DNA from: Azotimanducus sp965199815
Lineage (GTDB): Bacteria > Pseudomonadota > Gammaproteobacteria > Pseudomonadales > Azotimanducaceae
NCBI GenBank assembly: GCA_965199815.1
Contig: CBDATE010000028.1
Coordinates: 372,001-436,000 of the forward strand
Reading direction: 5' to 3'
Length of the DNA stretch: 64,000 bases
Shown in pieces: positions 51,927 through 59,872 of the stretch (its first letter is position 1; each line of letters opens with the position of its first letter). The notes under the pieces were generated by a model. The model had not been told where the DNA came from. It saw nothing but the letters and a program-made list of their open reading frames with translations, and searched no databases. A program made the translations under genes and the position numbers.

Positions 51927-53135
51927 TCAGCCCTTGTCGGTGGTGCTCATGGCGGCCTCTGGTTGTTCTCCCTGAAGCAGTGCACCGGTGTCGGCAAGCG
52001 CCTGTATATCAGGCTCCGGCATGTCCAGCCACTCCTCGAGCACCTCGGCGTTGTGTTCACCGAGATACGGGGCATAGCCGCGGATCCTGCTGCTGGCGGC
52101 GGAGAACCTGTATGGCGAATTGAGCGCTGGTCGGGTGTCGCCATTGGGGTCGGTCACTTGTGTGACCATGCCGCGGTGCGCAATGGCCTCGGACTCGTTC
52201 ATGCGCCGCGTCTCGCGCACATCGCCCCATTGCAGGTTGTACTTCTTCATGACCTCGACAAAGGCCGCGCGCGAGGGCAGTTCGCGCAGGCACTTGATCA
52301 TCAGGTCGCGGCGATTGCGCGCCTTCTCGGATATATGTGCGCCCTTGGGCGTGGGGTCAACGAGACCAAACTCGGCACTGAGCGAGCGCCAGAGGAGACG
52401 TACGTCAGTGGCGATCAGCACTTGCCCGTCCCCGAGTTCCCAGACGCGACCAGCCAGCGGACGAGTGGCCAGGGAATCGTCGAGTTCGTACACTCCAATA
52501 TCGTCGGTCGCCACCTGCGCGTCGATCATGGCCATGTCTATGTGCTGACCCTGTCCGGTGGACTTGCGCAAGAGGAGTGCCGAGAGCACGGCTACCAGAG
52601 TGTGCAGTGATGACGTGGTGTCCGCCATCGAGGTCTCTACATCCACGCAATCGCCCTGACTTGCCTTGACCTGACGCAGCAGCAGCCCGGTTTCGGCGTG
52701 AATCACCGGCGCGTAGGCACCGCGATGCCTGTGCGGACTGTCGGCCCCGAAGCCGGAAATCGATGCCATCACCAGAGACGGGTTGTGTCTGGCCAGCGTC
52801 TCGTAGTCGAGGCCATATCTCGCCATTACGTGCGGACGAAAATTCTCCACCAGTACGTCGGCCTTGCTCGCGAGCTCTCTCACCAATTGCGCGCCACCCG
52901 GTTGGTTGAGATCTACACACAGACCCCGCTTGCCGAGGTTCCACTGCAAAAAATAGCTCCTGATGCCGACCTGCAAGCCTCCCCAGTTGCGCGTGACATC
53001 GCCTTCCGGTGGCTCGACCTTGACGACATCTGCTCCCAGATCGGACATCAGGCGCCCCAGATAGGGCCCGGCAAGCACCCTCGAGAGTTCGAGAACACGA
53101 ATACCCGCGAGTGGAGACGGCAAATCAGTGGACAT
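51927..53135 (-). CDS. CoA transferase family III (CaiB/BaiF)
   Basis: A 402-residue family III CoA transferase. The family opening PLAGIRVLELSRVLAGPYLG is followed by LGADVVKVEPPEGDVTRNWG and the LVENFRPHVMARYGLDYETL block. ETSMADTTSSLHTLVAVLSA places the probable catalytic Asp at residue 172, and GQHIDMAMIDAQV follows. The enzyme should move CoA between carboxylic acids; the substrate pair cannot be told. The start at ATG 53135 fits the conserved N-terminus; the frame runs back to 53303 through the hairpin repeat, which is not coding. The nearby Nudix protein of CoA-pyrophosphatase type may be linked by CoA chemistry, but this is speculative. Confidence 0.92.
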   Translation of the reverse strand: MSTDLPSPLAGIRVLELSRVLAGPYLGRLMSDLGADVVKVEPPEGDVTRNWGGLQVGIRSYFLQWNLGKRGLCVDLNQPGGAQLVRELASKADVLVENFRPHVMARYGLDYETLARHNPSLVMASISGFGADSPHRHRGAYAPVIHAETGLLLRQVKASQGDCVDVETSMADTTSSLHTLVAVLSALLLRKSTGQGQHIDMAMIDAQVATDDIGVYELDDSLATRPLAGRVWELGDGQVLIATDVRLLWRSLSAEFGLVDPTPKGAHISEKARNRRDLMIKCLRELPSRAAFVEVMKKYNLQWGDVRETRRMNESEAIAHRGMVTQVTDPNGDTRPALNSPYRFSAASSRIRGYAPYLGEHNAEVLEEWLDMPEPDIQALADTGALLQGEQPEAAMSTTDKG

Positions 53136-53175
53136 GGGCTGGTGCCTTGCTGTGTTGTGATGGAAGTCTGAGTAA

Positions 53176-53320
53176 GGGAAACTCTGAATAACAGAGTTTC
53201 CCGTGCGGCACACGGATGTGCCGCCAGATTCAGTGCCGTAAGGCATTGAATCTGCGAGCAAATCAGAAGCGTACTTCTGATTTGCGAATCTGATCAAGTC
53301 CACGGATGGACTTGATCAGA
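53176..53320 (+). repeat. Multi-hairpin intergenic repeat, complete forward copy
   Basis: Five hairpins follow one another almost without gaps. H1 53176-53202 has arms GGGAAACTCTG and loop AATAA. H2 53205-53224 has arms GCGGCACA and loop CGGA. H3 53225-53254 has arms CAGATTCAGTGCC with one G/T mismatch and loop GTAA. H4 53258-53285 has arms GCAAATCAGAAG and loop CGTA. H5 53289-53320 has 14-bp arms TCTGATCAAGTCCA and loop CGGA. It lies between the msrA stop and the CoA-transferase start and recurs inverted at 62095-62238. Possible roles are terminator, RNA-processing site or mobile palindromic repeat. Confidence 0.9.
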
Positions 53321-53355
53321 ACATACTGAGTGGCCGGATGCGTACATATGCGCAT

Positions 53356-53985
53356 TCAATGCTCGAATTCGACACCCGTGCCACCGAGGCCGCAGTAGCC
53401 GCCCGGTACCCGCTCGAGATATTGCTGATGATAGGGTTCTGCGTAGTAGAAGGTGTCGGCAGGCGCGATGCTGGTGGTTATCGGCCCGAAGTCGGCTGTA
53501 TCGAGCGCGCGCTGAAAGGCATCTCGCGAGGACTCGATAGCCTGTCGATGCGCCTCGTGTACATAATAGATGCCGGACCTGTACTGGGTGCCGATATCAT
53601 TGCCTTGACGCATGCCCTGGGTGGGGTTGTGGCCTTCCCAGAAGCACTTGAGCAGGGTGGCGAGCGCCAGCTGCTCCGGATCGTAAACCACCAGTACCGC
53701 TTCTGCGTGGCCGGTCGCCCCCGAGCACACCTCTTCGTAGGTGGGGTTCGGCGTTGCGCCGCCCATGTAGCCGACGGCTGTGGTGTACACGCCCGGCAAG
53801 CGCCACAGCATACGTTCCGCACCCCAGAAGCAGCCCATGGCAAAGTAAATCCGCTCCAGCGATGCCTCGAACGGCGGTTTCATTGGTGTGCCAAGCGCAA
53901 GATGCACACCTTCCACCGGCATCGGCTGCGCTCGCCCCGGCGGTGCCTGTATCGGGCGGGATTTTGATCGCGACAAGAGAGACAT
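53356..53985 (-). CDS. msrA: Peptide-methionine (S)-S-oxide reductase
   Basis: A 209-residue MsrA that reduces methionine-S-sulfoxide in proteins and free methionine. The active-site motif GCFWGAERML carries the catalytic Cys52. GYMGGATPNPTYEEVCSGAT, the Glu/Tyr-containing PEQLALATLLKCFWEGHNPT and DIGTQYRSGIYY follow as in the family. One resolving Cys is present near the end (GGYCGLGGTG, about residue 198), but the second resolving Cys of E. coli MsrA is replaced by Glu in GTGVEFEH, so recycling may use one disulfide only. The start at ATG 53985 gives a cytoplasmic protein with a 40-residue leader; the upstream frame is unsupported. It is divergent from the Sel1/TPR lipoprotein gene. Confidence 0.95.
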   Translation of the reverse strand: MSLLSRSKSRPIQAPPGRAQPMPVEGVHLALGTPMKPPFEASLERIYFAMGCFWGAERMLWRLPGVYTTAVGYMGGATPNPTYEEVCSGATGHAEAVLVVYDPEQLALATLLKCFWEGHNPTQGMRQGNDIGTQYRSGIYYVHEAHRQAIESSRDAFQRALDTADFGPITTSIAPADTFYYAEPYHQQYLERVPGGYCGLGGTGVEFEH

Positions 53986-54086
53986 CACGGACTCGTGTTG
54001 GGTGTTGAGGGAAATTCTTCGTGCATTGTGAACGATCACGCATGGAAGTGGGCATAATAGAAAATTCACAGTCATCTGTGGCACCT

Positions 54087-55787
54087 ATGTCGCCCGGTCG
54101 CCGTCTTTTTTCCATACCCCGGGGCACACTCCTGGCCGCGCCCAATCGCTGGGGGATGTTCGCGAGTATGGCCCTGTTGTGCACAGCCATGTGCATTCTG
54201 CAGGGCTGTCAATCTGCTGTTCAGGGAATCCGGAATCAGCCTGAATCAGTGCTTGATGCGGCATTCTCGGAGATTTTCCTGACCCGCGAGATGTCGGAGC
54301 TTGAAGCGCACATCCTCGCGCGTGTACAAGCCTCACCGATTGAAGCCGGAGCGCCCGCTTCGGCGCTCCTGGAGCTTGATGCACACAGCCTGGTCGCCCA
54401 CTACGGACTGGCGGCGTTTTACGATGCGGTGGATGAGCTCGATAGCGCGACGCGGCATCGGCAACTCGCCGAGCAGGCGGCGCAGCGTGTCGAGCAGGTT
54501 GACGGCAGGCATGTTCTTGCATCGCCGGCACAGGCTGAAGCCTATGTTGCCGTGTTGGGGTACAAGTGCATTGGTCGCCACTACCCGCCGACGGCACCCT
54601 TGGCCTATCACCTGCTCGCGCTGGCTGACGACGGCATCAATCATCACTTCGAATTCCTGATCGCCCGCCCGCAGCTTCTGGCCCCGGAGGGCGTGGATAT
54701 CGACCTCGGTCGATTCGAGGATCTCTGGCTCCTCATGCTGGAACGCTCGCGCATGGGCGACAGCGCCGCGCGCAGCTTTGTGCGCGAAATCTACTTTGCG
54801 CATCAGAACAGTGGTGCCAGATTGCCAGACTGGTTCCTGAACCTGCCCAACAGTACGCCCAATGTCTATCTCGACCTGTGGCGGGGGATTGCCTCTCAGA
54901 ATCTGGCTGTGCACAGTGACGGTGAGGCGCGTCTTGATGCGCTTGAAGATGCTGAGCGACAGTATCGGCGTGCGGCCACGCTCGGCTCGACGCGCGCCAA
55001 GTGGCGATTGGGACGTTTGTACAGATCACGGGAGCTCGGACTCGACAAGGCGCGGGAGGCTCTTCAGCTGTATCGCGAGGCCGCCACAGCCAGAGATCTT
55101 GATGCTACGCGTGACTTCGCGCGTCTGCTTGAATGGGGCGAGCCGCCCTTTGGGCCAGACCTCGATGCAGCCAGAACGCAGTACCGGAATGCCTGGCTCT
55201 GGGGGGATTCCGGGGATTTGCGCCGCTATATCGACTTTCTGCGTCGCAGTGAGCGAGCGGTTGCATTCGACCCGGGCGCACTCGAGGCACTGCGCACACT
55301 GGCAGACGAGGACCACGCCTGGAGTCTCATCACGCTTGGCAATCTCTATGCGGACGGCGTGGGCGTGAAAACCAACTACCGGCGGGCGCGCAAACTGCTG
55401 CGTGATGCCGCGCGCGAAGCACCGGAAGAGCCTGATTTGATCAACGAAGTCGCCTGGGTACTCTCGACCTCCAACAAGTCGGAGCTGCGAGATGATCGGT
55501 TCGCCCTGCGCATCATGGACCACATGATGTCAGCGAACGAACAGGCGCGCCAGAATCCCATGTTTCTCGATACCTGGGCCGCCACCTATGCCGCGAATGA
55601 CGACTTCGATGTGGCGGTCAGATTGCAGCGTCAGGCGCTCGAAGCAGCGGATCTGGTGAGCCTCGAAGCATCTCTGCTGGCCGAGATGAGGGAGCATCTC
55701 GAGTACTTCAATCAGGGCGAGGCGCTGTCAAAGGAGCTGTTCGGTGGCGATGAGCGCGACATACGCGAGGGCCCGCAAGACAGATAG
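54087..55787 (+). CDS. Sel1/TPR-repeat lipoprotein
   Basis: A protein of about 566 residues with a signal segment MFASMALLCTAMCILQGC whose lipobox LQGC predicts an outer- or inner-membrane lipoprotein. The body is helical repeats; Sel1-type units are clearest at AKWRLGRLYRSRELGLDKAR and SLITLGNLYADGVGVKTNYR. AlgK-like scaffolds are built this way, but no polysaccharide genes are near, so the partner is unknown. The start is uncertain: ATG 54087 lies downstream of a CATAAT -10-like box (about 54053), while GTG 54021 and ATG 54042 lie upstream of it. Its 3' end overlaps mnmH by 44 bp. The last third is duplicated, with a deletion, at 57086-57505. Confidence 0.75.
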   Translation: MSPGRRLFSIPRGTLLAAPNRWGMFASMALLCTAMCILQGCQSAVQGIRNQPESVLDAAFSEIFLTREMSELEAHILARVQASPIEAGAPASALLELDAHSLVAHYGLAAFYDAVDELDSATRHRQLAEQAAQRVEQVDGRHVLASPAQAEAYVAVLGYKCIGRHYPPTAPLAYHLLALADDGINHHFEFLIARPQLLAPEGVDIDLGRFEDLWLLMLERSRMGDSAARSFVREIYFAHQNSGARLPDWFLNLPNSTPNVYLDLWRGIASQNLAVHSDGEARLDALEDAERQYRRAATLGSTRAKWRLGRLYRSRELGLDKAREALQLYREAATARDLDATRDFARLLEWGEPPFGPDLDAARTQYRNAWLWGDSGDLRRYIDFLRRSERAVAFDPGALEALRTLADEDHAWSLITLGNLYADGVGVKTNYRRARKLLRDAAREAPEEPDLINEVAWVLSTSNKSELRDDRFALRIMDHMMSANEQARQNPMFLDTWAATYAANDDFDVAVRLQRQALEAADLVSLEASLLAEMREHLEYFNQGEALSKELFGGDERDIREGPQDR

Positions 55788-56856
55788 TCACCTGCATCGA
55801 CTTCCTCCGCTCACAGCCCATCCTGTGCTCCCGTTGTCTGCAAACCTCCGCTACCTCGATGTGCGCTCTGAATCAGAGTTTGTGCGCGGTGCCATGCCGG
55901 GTGCGACCAACCTGCCAATCCTCGATAACGACGAGCGTCATCAGGTGGGTCTGTGCTATCGAACCCACGGCCACGAGGCTGCCAAGCGTCTCGGCGCGTC
56001 CCTTGTGCAGGGCGAGCTCAGGGCGCGCCGCGTCATGGCCTGGCGCGAATACGCGCAAGCCAACCCGCAGGCGATGATTTGTTGTGCTCGTGGCGGTCTG
56101 CGCTCGGAGTATGCACAGCGGTGGCTGCACAGGGTCGGTGTGGATCTCGGGCGGGTGTCGGGTGGCTACAAGGCACTCAGAAGTGACTGCCTGCGGGTCA
56201 TCGAGTCGGTACCAGCCACATTGCGTCCCATCCTGATCGGCGGACGCACGGGCAGCGGCAAGACCGAGTTGCTGAATGCCCACGAGTGGTCAATCGATCT
56301 GGAAGCGCTTGCCAATCATCGCGGCTCGGCCTTTGGCGGTAACGAAACGCCGCAGCCAAGCCAGGCGACCATGGAAAATCATCTGGCACAGAAGCTCGCT
56401 GCCTGTGCTGCCGGTCAGCGTGTGCTGCTCGAGGATGAGAGCCGGGCTATCGGCAGTCGCTCTCTGCCGCTACCCCTGTACGAGGCGATGAGTCGGGCAC
56501 CGGTGGTGGTGGTGGAGCTTGCTCGTGCGATGCGAGCGACACGCCTGTACGAGGAGTATGTTGCCGGTGCCTTGAAGACCACCATGCCGGATATTCTGCA
56601 CCGGCGATTCAGCGCCGCACTCAGGCGCATCCGCAAGCGACTCGGCGGCATCAACCTTGACAGGATAGAGACACAGCTTGCGTACGCCTTCGCGGTGGGT
56701 TCGCGTGACGCGCACTGCGAGTGGATTGGCCTGTTGCTCGAAACCTATTACGACCCCATGTACGACCACGGCCTGAAGCGCAAGGCAGCGCGCATCTGTT
56801 TTCGCGGCTCGCCTGCCGCTGTGCATGAGTGGTTGCTGCGGGTTGCGCCTTCATGA
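55744..56856 (+). CDS. mnmH: tRNA 2-selenouridine synthase, copy 1
   Basis: A 370-residue MnmH/SelU, which replaces sulfur of 2-thiouridine at the tRNA wobble position with selenium through a geranylated intermediate. The N-terminal rhodanese domain has YLDVRSESEFVRGAMPGATN and catalytic Cys114 in CCARGGLRSEYAQRW. The C-terminal P-loop domain has GGRTGSGKTELL (167-178) and the characteristic GSAFGG. GTG 55744 is preferred because AAGGAG ends 7 nt before it; ATG 55750 is the alternative. It overlaps the lipoprotein gene, suggesting coupling. No selD is in the window. It differs from copy 2 at two residues (VVVVELA here against VVVMELA, and TTMPD against TTIPD). Confidence 0.95.
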   Translation: MAMSATYARARKTDSHLHRLPPLTAHPVLPLSANLRYLDVRSESEFVRGAMPGATNLPILDNDERHQVGLCYRTHGHEAAKRLGASLVQGELRARRVMAWREYAQANPQAMICCARGGLRSEYAQRWLHRVGVDLGRVSGGYKALRSDCLRVIESVPATLRPILIGGRTGSGKTELLNAHEWSIDLEALANHRGSAFGGNETPQPSQATMENHLAQKLAACAAGQRVLLEDESRAIGSRSLPLPLYEAMSRAPVVVVELARAMRATRLYEEYVAGALKTTMPDILHRRFSAALRRIRKRLGGINLDRIETQLAYAFAVGSRDAHCEWIGLLLETYYDPMYDHGLKRKAARICFRGSPAAVHEWLLRVAPS

Positions 56857-56866
56857 GGTTACGCCT

Positions 56867-57085
56867 TCATGAACCCTTGTCGGGGATGACCTGAAATTCA
56901 GGTCGTCGTTCGAGGCGCGCATCCGAAAAGACTTCATCGCGAAACAGCCCGGGATAATAGTAGCTCCTGAGGTCGGCATGAAAATCGCGCACCCGTTGTT
57001 CATAGGCCAGCGCAGCCGCCATGTCGGTGCCCGCAATGCCTTGCAGGGTACGCTCGGCGAGTACTGGCGGTGACAGCCAGGCGAG
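56867..57085 (-). pseudogene. C-terminal fragment of the DUF3526 permease, made by the tandem duplication
   Basis: About 72 codons identical, apart from FHADLRS for FHAALRS and EFQVIP for EFEVIP, to the end of the permease at 58617-59864 (LAERTLQGIAGTDMAAALAY to IPDKGS). Upstream it is fused to antisense lipoprotein sequence, giving a meaningless frame to 57415. It has no membrane segments left. Confidence 0.92.
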
Positions 57086-57505
57086 TCGCCCTTTGGGCCA
57101 GACCTCGATGCAGCCAGAACGCAGTATCGGAATGCCTGGCTCTGGGGGGATTCCGGGGATTTGCGCCGCTATATTGACTTTCTGCGTCGCAGTGAGCGAG
57201 CGGTTGCATTCGACCCGGGCGCACTCGAGGCACTGCGCACACTGGCAGACGAAGACCACGCCTGGAGTCTCATCACGCTCGGCAATCTCTATGCGGACGG
57301 CGTGGGCGTGAAAACCAACTACCGGCGGGCGCGCAAACTGCTGCGTGATGCCGCGCTCGAAGCAGCGGACCTGGTGAGCCTCGAAGCATCTCTGCTGGCC
57401 GAGATGAGAGAGCATCTCGAGTACTTCAATCAGGGCGAGGCGCTGTCAAAGGAGCTGTTCGGTGGCGATGAGCGCGACATACGCGAGGGCCCGCAAGACA
57501 GATAG
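57086..57505 (+). pseudogene. C-terminal fragment of the Sel1/TPR lipoprotein with a 225-bp internal deletion
   Basis: This repeats the end of the lipoprotein from the segment after EWGEP, but lacks 75 codons between RKLLRDAA and LEAADLVSLEAS. Both deletion edges carry CGAAGCA (55415 and 55640 in the intact gene), so slippage or recombination between 7-bp repeats explains it. An open frame from ATG-less sequence reaches 57161 and ends at 57505. It still carries the AAGGAG site used by mnmH copy 2. Confidence 0.92.
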
Positions 57506-58574
57506 TCACCTGCATCGACTTCCTCCGCTCACAGCCCATCCTGTGCTCCCGTTGTCTGCAAACCTCCGCTACCTCGATGTGCGCTCTGAATCAGAGTTTG
57601 TGCGCGGTGCCATGCCGGGTGCGACCAACCTGCCAATCCTCGATAACGACGAGCGTCATCAGGTGGGTCTGTGCTATCGAACCCACGGCCACGAGGCTGC
57701 CAAGCGTCTCGGCGCGTCCCTTGTGCAGGGCGAGCTCAGGGCGCGCCGCGTCATGGCCTGGCGCGAATACGCGCAAGCCAACCCGCAGGCGATGATTTGT
57801 TGTGCTCGTGGCGGTCTGCGCTCGGAGTATGCACAGCGGTGGCTGCACAGGGTCGGTGTGGATCTCGGGCGGGTGTCGGGTGGCTACAAGGCACTCAGAA
57901 GTGACTGCCTGCGGGTCATCGAGTCGGTACCAGCCACATTGCGTCCCATCCTGATCGGCGGACGCACGGGCAGCGGCAAGACCGAGTTGCTGAATGCCCA
58001 CGAGTGGTCAATCGATCTGGAAGCGCTTGCCAATCATCGCGGCTCGGCCTTTGGCGGTAACGAAACGCCGCAGCCAAGCCAGGCGACCATGGAAAATCAT
58101 CTGGCACAGAAGCTCGCTGCCTGTGCTGCCGGTCAGCGTGTGCTGCTCGAGGATGAGAGCCGGGCTATCGGCAGTCGCTCTCTGCCGCTACCCCTGTACG
58201 AGGCGATGAGTCGGGCACCGGTGGTGGTGATGGAGCTTGCTCGTGCGATGCGAGCGACACGCCTGTACGAGGAGTATGTTGCCGGTGCCTTGAAGACCAC
58301 CATTCCGGATATTCTGCACCGGCGATTCAGCGCCGCACTCAGGCGCATCCGCAAGCGACTCGGCGGCATCAACCTTGACAGGATAGAGACACAGCTTGCG
58401 TACGCCTTCGCGGTGGGTTCGCGTGACGCGCACTGCGAGTGGATTGGCCTGTTGCTCGAAACCTATTACGACCCCATGTACGACCACGGCCTGAAGCGCA
58501 AGGCAGCGCGCATCTGTTTTCGCGGCTCGCCTGCCGCTGTGCATGAGTGGTTGCTGCGGGTTGCGCCTTCATGA
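57462..58574 (+). CDS. mnmH: tRNA 2-selenouridine synthase, copy 2
   Basis: This is a second complete 370-residue MnmH with the same rhodanese and P-loop motifs as copy 1 and the same AAGGAG-N7-GTG start. I find two base differences in the coding region (about 58231 and 58307), both changing an amino acid (Val to Met, Met to Ile); neither touches a visible catalytic motif. Its promoter is unclear: the upstream lipoprotein gene is here only a fragment, so expression must come from read-through of copy 1 or a promoter inside the fragment. Two intact paralogues of this enzyme side by side are unusual. Confidence 0.95.
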   Translation: MAMSATYARARKTDSHLHRLPPLTAHPVLPLSANLRYLDVRSESEFVRGAMPGATNLPILDNDERHQVGLCYRTHGHEAAKRLGASLVQGELRARRVMAWREYAQANPQAMICCARGGLRSEYAQRWLHRVGVDLGRVSGGYKALRSDCLRVIESVPATLRPILIGGRTGSGKTELLNAHEWSIDLEALANHRGSAFGGNETPQPSQATMENHLAQKLAACAAGQRVLLEDESRAIGSRSLPLPLYEAMSRAPVVVMELARAMRATRLYEEYVAGALKTTIPDILHRRFSAALRRIRKRLGGINLDRIETQLAYAFAVGSRDAHCEWIGLLLETYYDPMYDHGLKRKAARICFRGSPAAVHEWLLRVAPS

Positions 58575-58622
58575 GGATACGCCTTCATGAGGCTGCGCCT
58601 TCATGAGGTTACGCCTTCATGA
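58565..58622. repeat. 16-bp tandem repeats between mnmH copy 2 and the permease gene
   Basis: Three units of GCCTTCATGAGGNTRC and a partial fourth overlap the stop codons of both convergent genes. At the matching place after mnmH copy 1 (56847-56874) only one full unit and the partial unit exist, so two units (32 bp) were gained or lost since the duplication. Confidence 0.9.
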
Positions 58623-59864
58623 ACCCTTGTCGGGGATGACCTCAAATTCAGGTCGTCGTTCGAGGCGCGCATCCGAAAAGACTTCATCGCGAAACAGCCC
58701 GGGATAATAGTAACTCCTGAGGGCGGCATGAAAATCGCGCACCCGTTGTTCATAGGCCAGCGCAGCCGCCATGTCGGTGCCCGCAATGCCTTGCAGGGTA
58801 CGCTCGGCGAGTACTGGCGGTGACAGCCAGGCGAGCCTGGCGGCCAGCCGGTCACGCCGGATACGCCCTTCGCGATAGGCGCGCGACAATGGTTCAACGG
58901 TCTGATCGCCGACTTGCTGGAAGGCGTAATACCACTTCCATTCAAAGGCACGACCGACTTCCGTGTGTTCCGCCCACTCCGGATGGCGCGCGACGAAAGC
59001 CTGCATCGTTGTTGACTTGGGTAAATCCCAGGCATCGTTTACAGCCTCCCTCTGCGTGAGCAGTATGTCGCCGCCGGCTGGCAGCGGCACAGCCGCTTCC
59101 AGCGAACTCTTCATGGCTGCGGGAACGACCACGGCAAGCCCAAGCCAGATGCCAACGAGCGCGATCAGGTTCACCGCGCTGCTCCAGCCAAAACGCTCGA
59201 TCAGTGCACACATGCCCCACCAGAATGCGATATGCAAGGCCAGGACGAGGCTCGCAAGCGCGAGTTTCGACATGCCCGTTGCGGCCAGCCAACCGCCAGC
59301 CCAGAGTGGCACAATCAGGCACAGCAACAGCGCTCCAACTCGCACGATTGCGCGCGCACGCCAGGGGCTGCCGAGGTGCGCCGCCGTTGCGCTCAGCCAT
59401 TCATGACGTCCGGCGGCGCGCTCCCGGGAACGCAGATCATGCAACAGCAGTATCAGCAACAAGGGTGCCAATATGCTCGCGACAAACGCGAAGTCGAAGC
59501 GGCCAATCAGGGCGAATTCGGGGTTGTCCGCGTCCGTCTCGTACAGCTGTCCCTCCAGAGCGAGGGCGCGGATACTGTGCTTCCAGGGGGCAGTGTCGCG
59601 CTGACCAAGGGCGGCAAAAGCAAAATCCGACGGCGCATCATGGGTCAGGTGGAAGGTGTAATAGGCCGCTTCGCCCCAGGTGCGGTGCAGCTCCCGCATC
59701 ACGTCCCGTTCGGCGCGGTCCATTGCGAGCAATTCGTTCAGGGTTGCCCGTTGCATGTCGATCTCGCGCGCACCAAGGAGCACCGACAGGCCCGCCACCA
59801 GCACGGCGATGCCCAGCCACAGCAGCGCCGCCCGATCACGCACAAGAAATTGCAGTTCTCGCAT
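58617..59864 (-). CDS. ABC-2 type transporter permease, DUF3526-like
   Basis: A 415-residue membrane protein with an N-terminal anchor (ALLWLGIAVLVAGLSVLLGA), a large extracytoplasmic loop of about 100 residues, then about five membrane segments (including FDFAFVASILAPLLLILLLH and VGALLLCLIVPLWAGGWLAA) and a long C-terminal hydrophilic part (residues 270-415). This loop-rich layout is that of DUF3526 exporter permeases. It starts 8 bp after the stop of the preceding permease and forms an exporter with it and the ATPase. Its last 219 bp are duplicated at 56867-57085. The transported substrate is unknown. Confidence 0.85.
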   Translation of the reverse strand: MRELQFLVRDRAALLWLGIAVLVAGLSVLLGAREIDMQRATLNELLAMDRAERDVMRELHRTWGEAAYYTFHLTHDAPSDFAFAALGQRDTAPWKHSIRALALEGQLYETDADNPEFALIGRFDFAFVASILAPLLLILLLHDLRSRERAAGRHEWLSATAAHLGSPWRARAIVRVGALLLCLIVPLWAGGWLAATGMSKLALASLVLALHIAFWWGMCALIERFGWSSAVNLIALVGIWLGLAVVVPAAMKSSLEAAVPLPAGGDILLTQREAVNDAWDLPKSTTMQAFVARHPEWAEHTEVGRAFEWKWYYAFQQVGDQTVEPLSRAYREGRIRRDRLAARLAWLSPPVLAERTLQGIAGTDMAAALAYEQRVRDFHAALRSYYYPGLFRDEVFSDARLERRPEFEVIPDKGS

Positions 59865-59872
59865 CAGCCTGG

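Larger units (their letters stand above)
55143..57085 (+). repeat. Tandem duplication, first unit (about 1,943 bp)
   Basis: This unit runs from within the lipoprotein gene through mnmH to the end of the permease gene and is repeated directly at 57086-58837. At the junction (57079-57090) permease sequence GCCAGGCGAG passes into lipoprotein sequence CGCCCTTTGGGCC; the two parents share GGCGAG there, which suggests a short-homology event. The second unit has lost 225 bp inside the lipoprotein part and gained 32 bp beside the permease end. Confidence 0.93.
57086..58837 (+). repeat. Tandem duplication, second unit (about 1,752 bp)
   Basis: This is the second unit of the duplication described at 55143-57085. 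The shift between matching points is 1,943 bp at the left end, 1,718 bp across mnmH (after the 225-bp deletion) and 1,750 bp at the permease end (after the 32-bp gain). Confidence 0.93.

Noticed and set aside
53136..53303. N-terminal extension of the CoA transferase through the hairpin repeat
   Set aside because: The family's conserved N-terminus starts at ATG 53135 and the upstream codons are repeat DNA also found at unrelated places.
56867..57415. 182-codon minus-strand frame joining permease and antisense lipoprotein sequence
   Set aside because: It is a chance fusion made by the tandem-duplication junction; only its last 72 codons derive from a gene.
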